NCBI GenBank assembly: GCA_003516705.1
Contig: DPCJ01000172.1
Span: 1-7,157, forward strand
Direction: 5' to 3'
DNA: 7,157 nucleotides
Origin: Prolixibacteraceae bacterium
GTDB taxonomy: Bacteria; Bacteroidota; Bacteroidia; Bacteroidales; Prolixibacteraceae
Made by a program: the position numbers and the translations under genes. Each line of letters begins with the position of its first letter. The first letter of the stretch is position 1. Of this stretch, positions 1 through 5,906 are shown in pieces. The notes under the pieces are model-generated. The model ran no database searches and was not told the origin of the DNA. It worked only from the letters and a program-made list of their open reading frames with translations.

Positions 1-962
1 AATCGGCAATGCGTATCGATAAGTTCCTGGCCAACCGTCTTTTAAACGTTACAAGAAGCCGTTTGCAACAGGCTGCCGATGCCGGAAATGTGCTGGTGAA
101 TAACGTTCAGGTTAAATCGAGTTACAAGGTAAAACCAAACGATGATATTCAGATTGTGATGGATTACCCCAAACGCGAACTGAAAATCATTCCTGAAAAT
201 ATTCCGTTGGACATTGTTTACGAAGACGATCAGTTGATTGTGGTCAACAAACCGGCCGGGCTGGTGGTACATCCCGGACATGGCAATTATTCAGGTACGC
301 TGGTAAATGCGCTGGCCTGGTATTTTAAGGATTTGCCGCTGTTTAACAACGAAGACCCGCGCCCGGGATTAGTTCACAGGATTGATAAAGACACTTCAGG
401 TCTGCTGGTGGTTGCCAAAACGGAACTTGCCAAAACCTCGCTGGGTATTCAGTTTTACGAAAAATCGACAGAACGACTTTATCACGCACTGGTTTGGGGA
501 AGCCCCAAAGAAGACGAAGGAACGATTTCAGGAAATATTGGCCGCAGCCTCAAAAACCGCCAGGTTTTCCAGGTTTTTCCCGATGGTGAATATGGAAAAC
601 CCGCCGTTACACATTACAAGGTTTTAAGAAACATGAGTTATGTAAGTCTTGTGGAATGCCGACTCGAAACGGGTCGTACCCACCAGATACGGGTACACAT
701 GAAATACATCAACCACACACTTTTTAACGATTCGAACTATGGTGGCGACGAAATTTTGCGCGGAACCACCTCCAACAAATACAGACAGTTTGTAATGAAT
801 TGCTTTAAAATCCTGCCCCGTCAGGCACTTCACGCAAAAACTCTTGGCTTTACCCACCCGGTAACCGGTGAAAAAATGCTTTTCGACTCGGTGTTACCCG
901 ATGATATGGCCGCAGCAGTTGATAAATGGGAAAATTATATATCAAACCGTTATGAAGAATAA
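1..962 (+). CDS. rluD: RluA/RluD-family 23S rRNA pseudouridine synthase, 5' end cut by window edge
   Basis: This enzyme isomerises uridine to pseudouridine in rRNA; RluD acts on helix 69 of 23S rRNA, but the exact target here is inferred. Numbering from the first visible Met (base 9), an S4 RNA-binding domain spans about residues 1-55 (begins MRIDKFL). The catalytic domain follows from about 65. It has the motif HRIDKDTSGL at 123-132 with catalytic Asp126, the RTHQIRVH motif at 223-230, and the C-terminal RQALHAKTLGF block at 271-281. The frame is open to the left edge with no stop, and family members normally have about 20-40 residues before the S4 domain. The Met at base 9 is therefore probably internal and the true start lies outside the window. 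The gene overlaps the next one by 11 bases. Family assignment is very firm; RluD rather than a sister RluA-family enzyme is likely but not proven. Confidence 0.93.
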   Translation, partial: SAMRIDKFLANRLLNVTRSRLQQAADAGNVLVNNVQVKSSYKVKPNDDIQIVMDYPKRELKIIPENIPLDIVYEDDQLIVVNKPAGLVVHPGHGNYSGTLVNALAWYFKDLPLFNNEDPRPGLVHRIDKDTSGLLVVAKTELAKTSLGIQFYEKSTERLYHALVWGSPKEDEGTISGNIGRSLKNRQVFQVFPDGEYGKPAVTHYKVLRNMSYVSLVECRLETGRTHQIRVHMKYINHTLFNDSNYGGDEILRGTTSNKYRQFVMNCFKILPRQALHAKTLGFTHPVTGEKMLFDSVLPDDMAAAVDKWENYISNRYEE

Positions 963-1938
963 ACCAAATATTGCCGTTGTTTCGGGAGGCGATTCTTCCG
1001 AATATGTTGTTTCGGTAAAAAGCGGTGTAAATGTTTACAACGCCGTCGATACTGAAAAATTCACCCCGTGGCTGATTCAGATGCGCGGAAAAGAGTGGAT
1101 TGTACTTGAAAACGAAACCAAAATTGCCGACATCGACAAATCTGATTTCAGTTTTAATTACAACGGTAACAAAATCAATTTCGATTACGCCTACATCACA
1201 ATTCATGGCACACCGGGCGAAGACGGAATTTTGCAGGGCTATTTCGAACTGCTTGGAATCCCCTATTCCACCTGCAATGTGCATACATCATCGTTAACGT
1301 TTAACAAATGGTTTTGCAACAATTACCTCAGCAGTTTCGGGGTGAAAATGGCAAAATCGATAAAAATGACGAAAGGCGAAAAAGTAAATGCAGCCGAAAT
1401 TGTGAATAATCTGGGATTACCTGTTTTTGTGAAACCCAATGCAGGAGGTTCGAGTTTTGGTGTTACCAAAGTAAAAACACAGGCCGAAGTTGAACCTGCC
1501 ATCCTGAAAGCGTGGGAAGAAAGCAATGAAGCGCTGATTGAACAATTTATCGACGGCGCTGAATTTACCTGCGGACTTGTAAAAATCGGCAACAAAAAAA
1601 TCGTTTTTCCGGTTACTGAAGTATTGCCTAAAAATGAATTTTTCGACTTCGAAGCAAAATATACACCCGGTGTTACCGAAGAAATAACACCCGCACGTTT
1701 GCCAGAACACCTTTTCGAAAAATGCCAGAACATCAGCTCCGAAATTTATGATCTCTGCCAATGCGCGGGGATTGTGCGTATCGACTATATTCTTAAAAAC
1801 GAAGAATTTTATTTCCTCGAAGTTAATACTACACCCGGAATGACCGCCACCAGCTTTGTTCCGCAACAGATTGCAGCCATGGGAATGACCCTGAAAGACA
1901 TGATTTCACTTATTATCGGTGATAAACTTGGCTTGTAA
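952..1938 (+). CDS. ddl: D-alanine--D-alanine ligase
   Basis: A cytoplasmic ATP-grasp enzyme that joins two D-alanines, giving the dipeptide that MurF adds to the peptidoglycan precursor. The product is 328 residues, a normal length. Visible signatures are the N-terminal SGGDSSEYVVS at 11-21 (Glu17 matches the substrate-binding Glu of E. coli DdlB), HGTPGEDGILQG at 85-96, FVKPNAGGSSFG at 159-170 (ATP-binding Lys161), EAKY at 234-237, RIDY at 276-279, and EVNTTPGMT at 290-298 with Glu290 and Asn292 as metal ligands. Tyr237 sits where D-Ala-D-Ala enzymes have Tyr and D-Ala-D-Lac enzymes have Phe, so ordinary D-Ala-D-Ala product is predicted. The ATG at 952 is chosen over one at 868 because the protein matches the family from this Met and the longer form would lie deep inside rluD. 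It overlaps the rluD stop by 11 bases with no clear Shine-Dalgarno, which suggests translational coupling. Confidence 0.96.
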   Translation: MKNKPNIAVVSGGDSSEYVVSVKSGVNVYNAVDTEKFTPWLIQMRGKEWIVLENETKIADIDKSDFSFNYNGNKINFDYAYITIHGTPGEDGILQGYFELLGIPYSTCNVHTSSLTFNKWFCNNYLSSFGVKMAKSIKMTKGEKVNAAEIVNNLGLPVFVKPNAGGSSFGVTKVKTQAEVEPAILKAWEESNEALIEQFIDGAEFTCGLVKIGNKKIVFPVTEVLPKNEFFDFEAKYTPGVTEEITPARLPEHLFEKCQNISSEIYDLCQCAGIVRIDYILKNEEFYFLEVNTTPGMTATSFVPQQIAAMGMTLKDMISLIIGDKLGL

Positions 1939-1952
1939 AAGCTATCAACAGT

Positions 1953-1961
1953 TGTGAATAA
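1953..1961 (-). promoter_or_regulatory. DnaA-box-like 9-mer
   Basis: The minus strand reads TTATTCACA, a match to the relaxed DnaA-box consensus TTATNCACA. It lies 15 bases after the ddl stop and 114 bases before the dnaB start. A poorer copy, CTATCAACA at 1942-1950, faces it in inverted orientation with two mismatches. One 9-mer can occur by chance, so a role in dnaB control or DnaA binding is only inferred. Confidence 0.25.
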
Positions 1962-1967
1962 GTATCG

Positions 1968-2003
1968 TTTAAAACTCAGTCAGAACTAAAAATCAGTTTT
2001 AAA
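1968..2003. repeat. 9-bp perfect inverted repeat in the ddl-dnaB gap
   Basis: TTTAAAACT (1968-1976) is mirrored by AGTTTTAAA (1995-2003) across an 18-base spacer. The stem is almost all A/T and no T-run follows, so it is a poor factor-independent terminator. It could be a weak ddl 3' hairpin or a protein-binding site just upstream of the candidate dnaB promoter. It could also be a chance product of AT-rich sequence. Confidence 0.3.
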
Positions 2004-2005
2004 GC

Positions 2006-2032
2006 TTGCTGCATTCAAATCGTTTATTTTTG
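2006..2032 (+). promoter_or_regulatory. Candidate Bacteroidota-type promoter for dnaB
   Basis: TATTTTTG at 2025-2032 is an exact match to the Bacteroidota -7 consensus TAnnTTTG. A TTG at 2006-2008 could be the -33 core, though the 16-base spacing is a little short. Transcription would start near 2040, leaving a leader of about 35 bases before the ATG at 2075. It would also exclude the in-frame upstream ATG at 2006 as a start. Confidence 0.45.
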
Positions 2033-2074
2033 AAATTCGAAGTTTACAGTTGCAGAAAAACCGCTGGAAAAATT

Positions 2075-3610
2075 ATGGCCGAAAAGAGAAAGAATAATAA
2101 CAACAACAACCAGTTCAACATTGAACAAATTAACGCCCAGTACGGGAAATTACCGCCCCAGGCCACTGAAGTTGAAGAAGCGGTATTAGGCGCGCTGATG
2201 CTCGAACGCGATGCTTACGTTACAGTTGCCGACGTTATCGACACAGGAAGTTTTTACAAGGAAGCCCACCAGAAAATTTTTGATGCCATAAAGGAACTGG
2301 CAAACAAAGAAAAGCCTGTTGACCTTTTGATGGTTACCCAGGAACTGAAAGACCGCAATCAACTGGAGGAAATCGGGGGACCTACCTATATTACACAGCT
2401 CACCCGGCGTGTAGCTTCGGCTGCCCACATCGAGTTTCATGCCCGTATTATTGCACAGAAATTTATCCAGCGCGAACTCATCAGGGTTTCAACTGAAATT
2501 CAGTCGAGATCATACGACGATACGATGGATGTTGACGACCTCATCGACTTTTCTGAATCGTCACTGTTTAAAATTGCACAGGGAAATATTAAAAAGGAAA
2601 CAGTTCCGATAAAACCCATTTTAAACCAGGCGATTCTTCAGATTGAAAAAGCAAAAAACCAGAAAGAAGGGTTGAGCGGTGTTCCTTCGGGTTTTACTGC
2701 ACTCGACCGAATTACTTCGGGCTGGCAGAAAACCGACCTCGTGATTGTGGCTGCCCGACCATCGATGGGGAAAACGGCTTTCGTACTTTCCATGGCGCGA
2801 GAAATGGCGGTAACGCACAATAAATCTGTCGCCCTGTTTTCGCTCGAAATGTCATCCATTCAGTTGGTTACGCGTTTAATTTCTTCAGAAACAGAACTCG
2901 GGTCGCAAAAGCTGAAATCGGGTCGGCTCGAAGACTGGGAATGGGAACACCTCAATCGTAAAATCTCAAATCTCGACAAAGCTCCGATGTTTATCGACGA
3001 TACACCGGCACTTTCGATTTTTGAATTCAGGGCAAAATGCCGGCGACTGAAAATGCAGTATAATATTGAAGTTGTAATTGTTGACTATTTACAGCTGATG
3101 ACTGCCGGCGCCGATAACCGGGGCAGCCGTGAACAGGAAGTAAGTAACATTTCGCGCTCGCTGAAAGCCATCGCCAAAGAGCTTGACATTCCGATTCTGG
3201 CGCTTTCGCAGTTAAACCGTTCTGTTGAATCGCGCGAAGGCAAACGCCCACAACTCTCCGACCTTCGTGAGTCTGGTGCGATTGAACAGGATGCCGACCT
3301 TGTTTTGTTTATTCACCGACCTGAATATTATGGGATCACCGAAGATGAATCGGGGAACTCGCTGCTGGGTGTGGCCGAAATTATTATTGCGAAACACCGT
3401 AACGGTGCCACCGGCGATATTCATCTTTCGTTTAAAAAGGAATTGGCAAAATTCTCGGATATGGAACACCAGTTTGCCGGCAGTTTGGGTGGAGGAGCCA
3501 AAACATACAGCTCAAAAATGAATGAGGACGCTGAAACGGCAGGAGTTGGAATGAGTCACAACAGCAGTTTTGAAAATCAGCGGTCGGGAAAAACCGACTC
3601 ACCGTTTTAA
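2075..3610 (+). CDS. dnaB: Replicative DNA helicase DnaB
   Basis: The hexameric ring helicase that unwinds DNA at the replication fork and recruits primase. The product is 511 residues. The N-terminal primase-interacting domain spans about 26-130 (LPPQATEVEEAVLGALM at 26-42). The RecA-like motor spans about 195-470: Walker A ARPSMGKT at 227-234 (Lys233), catalytic Glu258 in SLEMS, Walker B VVIVDYLQL at 333-341 (Asp337), the SQLNRSVE block at 378-385, and the arginine-finger segment KHRNGATG at 440-447 (Arg442). There is no intein at the Walker A or later insertion sites. The ATG at 2075 (MAEKRK) is preferred; a GGA lies 6 bases before it, and an upstream in-frame ATG at 2006 would add 23 non-family residues and precede the likely promoter. 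Residues 7-12 are six Asn in a row. The last 40 or so residues are a flexible Gly/Ser/Asn tail ending in SPF. Confidence 0.97.
   Translation: MAEKRKNNNNNNQFNIEQINAQYGKLPPQATEVEEAVLGALMLERDAYVTVADVIDTGSFYKEAHQKIFDAIKELANKEKPVDLLMVTQELKDRNQLEEIGGPTYITQLTRRVASAAHIEFHARIIAQKFIQRELIRVSTEIQSRSYDDTMDVDDLIDFSESSLFKIAQGNIKKETVPIKPILNQAILQIEKAKNQKEGLSGVPSGFTALDRITSGWQKTDLVIVAARPSMGKTAFVLSMAREMAVTHNKSVALFSLEMSSIQLVTRLISSETELGSQKLKSGRLEDWEWEHLNRKISNLDKAPMFIDDTPALSIFEFRAKCRRLKMQYNIEVVIVDYLQLMTAGADNRGSREQEVSNISRSLKAIAKELDIPILALSQLNRSVESREGKRPQLSDLRESGAIEQDADLVLFIHRPEYYGITEDESGNSLLGVAEIIIAKHRNGATGDIHLSFKKELAKFSDMEHQFAGSLGGGAKTYSSKMNEDAETAGVGMSHNSSFENQRSGKTDSPF
2093..2110 (+). repeat. Asn codon run in dnaB
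   Basis: Six consecutive Asn codons, AAT AAT then AAC four times, lie directly after the MAEKRK start. The AAC part is a trinucleotide microsatellite. It sits in a disordered extension before the conserved N-terminal domain, so changes in copy number would probably be tolerated. Confidence 0.7.
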
Positions 3611-3657
3611 CCTGAACATTTTGCCTGTTCTATTTGTAATTTCTGAAAAGTTCAACC

Positions 3658-4917
3658 ATGAAAACAAAATTAATACTGATACTTTTTCTACTTATATCGG
3701 TGTTGCAGGTGAAAGCAATCTACCTGCTGATTCCCATGGACGATACTCAGAAAAACCACTTGAAAGCTTACGGAATAACCTTTTGGGTACTCGAAAAGGA
3801 TGTTGAGGTAAAATGGTTGCTCAATTATCGCGGGGGTAGTTTTCTGATGCAGCATTCACCTGCTTTCGAAAGCGAATGTATGGTGCGTGGTGTTTCATTC
3901 GAGTCAATAACTGACGCGCAGGCAGCAGCTATTTTAGATGAAATTGCACAGCCCGATGTAAATCAGGATGCGGTTGCCATGAACAAAGCACCCAAAATAG
4001 CAGTGTATTCGCCACCCAATAAACAACCCTGGGACGATGCTGTAACATTGGTACTTACCTATGCCGAAATTCCATACGATGTAATTTACGACGAAGAAAT
4101 TTTTAATGGGAAACTAGCTGATTACGACTGGCTACACCTGCACCATGAAGATTTTACAGGGCAGTTTGGAAAATTCTGGCGCGTTTATCAAAATGCACCC
4201 TGGTATCAGCAGGAAGTAGCCATTAACAACGAACTGGCAAAAAAACTGGGGTTTCTGAAGGTGGCTGAAATGAAATCGTTTGTAACCCGTGAAATTGAAA
4301 AATATGTACTGAACGGAGGTTTTCTGTTTGCCATGTGCGCTGCCACCGACACTTACGATATTTCGCTGGCAGCCATGGGAATCGATATTTGTGAGTCAAT
4401 GTTCGATGGTGACCCGGCAGATAAAAACGCCCAGGAAAAACTTGATTTTAACCACACTTTTGCCTTCCGCGATTTTAAACTAACCATGGACCCGTATGCC
4501 TACGAATTCTCGAATATCGATGTAACCACCTCACGAAATGTAGTGCGTGAAAACGACTTTTTTACGTTGTTCGAGTTCTCTGCCAAATGGGACCCGATTC
4601 CCACGATGCTTTGCCAAAACCACCGCAACCTGATTAAAGGTTTTATGGGGCAAACCACAGCTTACAAAAAGGAACTGCTAAAACCGGGAAGTCTTGTGAT
4701 GGGTGAAAATAAAAATGCAGGTGAAGCGCGTTACATTCATGGCGAGCGAGGGAAAGGATTCTGGACATTTTACGGCGGTCACGACCCTGAAGATTACCGC
4801 CACCTTGTGGGCGACGCACCAACCGATTTGAACCTGTTTCCTACTTCGCCCGGCTACAGATTGATATTGAATAACGTTTTGTTTCCGGCAGCGAAGAAAA
4901 AGAAAAGAAAAACGTAA
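3658..4917 (+). CDS. Exported protein of the Bacteroidota family labelled 'asparagine synthetase B'; probable GATase-like/ThuA-like fold
   Basis: The product is 419 residues with a clear signal peptide: basic MKTK, a hydrophobic stretch at about 5-16, and a probable cut after VKA at 18-20. There is no lipobox Cys, so it is likely periplasmic. I recognise it as a conserved Bacteroidota family often given the name asparagine synthetase B. The sequence does not support that name: there is no N-terminal catalytic Cys glutaminase domain and no SGG(L/V)DS pyrophosphatase motif. Instead PKIAVYSPPNKQPWDDA (112-128) followed by IPYDVIYDEEI (138-148) resembles the opening of class I glutamine-amidotransferase-like folds. 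GGFLFAMCAATD (220-231) looks like a nucleophile elbow with Cys227, and GKGFWTFYGGHDPED (365-379) resembles the late strand and His of ThuA-like proteins, with His375. HLHHED at 160-165 and DFNHTF at 263-268 add possible metal or catalytic residues. The tail is very basic (KKKKRK, 413-418). It lies 47 bases after dnaB with no clear promoter. The substrate is unknown. Confidence 0.8.
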   Translation: MKTKLILILFLLISVLQVKAIYLLIPMDDTQKNHLKAYGITFWVLEKDVEVKWLLNYRGGSFLMQHSPAFESECMVRGVSFESITDAQAAAILDEIAQPDVNQDAVAMNKAPKIAVYSPPNKQPWDDAVTLVLTYAEIPYDVIYDEEIFNGKLADYDWLHLHHEDFTGQFGKFWRVYQNAPWYQQEVAINNELAKKLGFLKVAEMKSFVTREIEKYVLNGGFLFAMCAATDTYDISLAAMGIDICESMFDGDPADKNAQEKLDFNHTFAFRDFKLTMDPYAYEFSNIDVTTSRNVVRENDFFTLFEFSAKWDPIPTMLCQNHRNLIKGFMGQTTAYKKELLKPGSLVMGENKNAGEARYIHGERGKGFWTFYGGHDPEDYRHLVGDAPTDLNLFPTSPGYRLILNNVLFPAAKKKKRKT

Positions 4918-4961
4918 CGATAAAAGCAGGTTTTGCAAAAGTCCGGATTGGCAATCAGACA

Positions 4962-5663
4962 CTACAAAGAATTATAATAATTTACTACTTTTTTTAAACC
5001 TTCAGGCTTGCCAATTTTAATTTTGTTCTTATTTATATAATCTTCAATGGCTTTCTGATTATCAGGAAAAGCAGCAATTAAATCTTTTTTACCTTCAATA
5101 AAAACAGCTGGTTCAGTCCCAATCCGTACATAAAACTCATCCGACTTTCTTATAAACTTAGCTGGTTCAGGTTGTTTATAAGCTGCAGGTTGAGTTGCTT
5201 CTTTAAAAGTCACAACAGGTTTTGAATATAAAGAAGCTTTACCTACTTCCATCACAACAAGAAATCCCTTTTTAATTTTATTTGTATGAACGTAAGACGA
5301 ATACACAAATTGATTATTCCCAATTAAAGCTATTTCAACAACATCAGGGCTGGCTAAAGCCTGTATTTCTCCCGCCGGAGTTTTAAATTCAATATTATCA
5401 TTATAAATATTGTATCTCAACTGAATATCAGCATATTGAAGTTTCTGTGTGGTATAAATCGAACCCGTTTTAAATTCCTCGTCTAAAAATGGAGAACCTT
5501 CAATATCTTTATCAGTCAATAATCCAGCTCCATTTCCACTGACTAATTTATTCGATTCATACAAATCCATTGTTGTTCTGACACCATAAGTCAACGGTAA
5601 CTGGGCTATTGATACGTTTGCAAAAATCAGGATTAATAGCGAGGCAATTAGTAATCTTTTCAT
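4962..5663 (-). CDS. Small exported protein of unknown function, AT-rich gene
   Basis: The product is 233 residues. The ATG at 5663 (MKRLLIASLL) is chosen; the frame also has a TTG three codons upstream (5672), but ATG gives a textbook signal peptide. A Lys-Arg start is followed by a hydrophobic core at about 4-15, with a probable cut after SIA (18-20) before QLPL. There is no lipobox Cys, so it is periplasmic or secreted. The mature part contains GSPFLDEEFKTGSIY (56-70) and LRYNIYNDNIEF (82-93). It ends with DYINKNKIKI (208-217) and VVNYYNSL (226-233). This layout resembles uncharacterised Bacteroidota secreted proteins, but I cannot name a function and see no catalytic motif. Three 60-base lines counted by hand (from 5041, 5101 and 5281) gave about 30, 37 and 28% GC, well below dnaB lines at 48-52%. 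The gene stands alone, convergent to the 419-residue gene. Confidence 0.82.
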   Translation of the reverse strand: MKRLLIASLLILIFANVSIAQLPLTYGVRTTMDLYESNKLVSGNGAGLLTDKDIEGSPFLDEEFKTGSIYTTQKLQYADIQLRYNIYNDNIEFKTPAGEIQALASPDVVEIALIGNNQFVYSSYVHTNKIKKGFLVVMEVGKASLYSKPVVTFKEATQPAAYKQPEPAKFIRKSDEFYVRIGTEPAVFIEGKKDLIAAFPDNQKAIEDYINKNKIKIGKPEGLKKVVNYYNSL

Positions 5664-5852
5664 GGTTTTCAAATTATAAATTTTATTTTCTGAGCATTAA
5701 TCCCAAAATTAAATAACTTTTTCTGATTTAATTCATTTATTCCACGGTTGTTGCAGTTCAGTCTAAAACTAATTTTCAACACGTTTTTTATAATGAGCTT
5801 TTTTCTGCTTACTAAATAGAGAAAATGTGATATTACTGTTCCGGTATATTCT
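5664..5852. other. AT-rich intergenic region without a supported gene
   Basis: Apart from the candidate -7 element at 5704-5711, I see no gene, tRNA, repeat or clear motif between the start of the 233-residue gene and the terminator at 5853. A short minus-strand open frame crosses it but has no coding character. It most likely serves as leader and spacer. Confidence 0.6.
5704..5711 (-). promoter_or_regulatory. Candidate -7 promoter element for the 233-residue protein gene
   Basis: The minus strand reads TAATTTTG, an exact match to the Bacteroidota -7 consensus TAnnTTTG. It lies 40 bases upstream of the ATG at 5663, which would give a leader of about 35 bases. I found no TTTG or TTG at the expected -33 spacing. 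Because the region is AT-rich, the match may be accidental. Confidence 0.3.
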
Positions 5853-5887
5853 AAAAAAAAAGTCCCGGCATTTCTGCCAGGACTTTT
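5853..5887 (-). terminator. Factor-independent terminator after the SusD-like gene
   Basis: AAAAGTCC (5858-5865) pairs with GGACTTTT (5880-5887). After one C/A mismatch, GGCA (5867-5870) pairs with TGCC (5875-5878), closing a TTTC loop (5871-5874). On the minus strand the stem runs into nine T residues (complement of 5853-5861). It begins 20 bases after the SusD stop, the right place to end that operon. The A/T arms also give some T's on the plus strand, so it may work in both directions. Confidence 0.88.
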
Positions 5888-5906
5888 ATTATTTTTTAAG
5901 TTCGAA

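Noticed and set aside
850..1284. 144-codon open frame on the minus strand opposite ddl
   Set aside because: It is antisense to a clear ddl/rluD coding region and its translation (Phe- and Asn-rich) resembles no family. The same applies to antisense frames at 1323-1733, 1417-1866 and 3212-3469.
952..1938. VanA/VanB-like D-Ala-D-Lac ligase as an alternative for ddl
   Set aside because: The omega-loop residue is Tyr237 (EAKY), as in D-Ala-D-Ala ligases, and no van genes are nearby.
3587..3610. SSB-like C-terminal tip at the end of DnaB (ends SPF)
   Set aside because: SSB tips are strongly acidic (DDDIPF-like); here there is one Asp and a nearby Lys, so the likeness is limited to the last two residues.
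3619..3636. Possible promoter before the 419-residue gene (TTTTG ... TATTTG)
   Set aside because: The -7 part lacks a full TAnnTTTG match and the spacing between elements is far too short; co-transcription with dnaB is simpler.
3570..3806. 78-codon plus-strand frame across the dnaB end and the next gene's start
   Set aside because: It overlaps two well-supported genes in a different frame and has no recognisable domain.
5788..5796. TATAAT-like sequence in the intergenic spacer
   Set aside because: There is no matching upstream element and no plus-strand gene follows, and AT-rich spacer produces such hexamers by chance.
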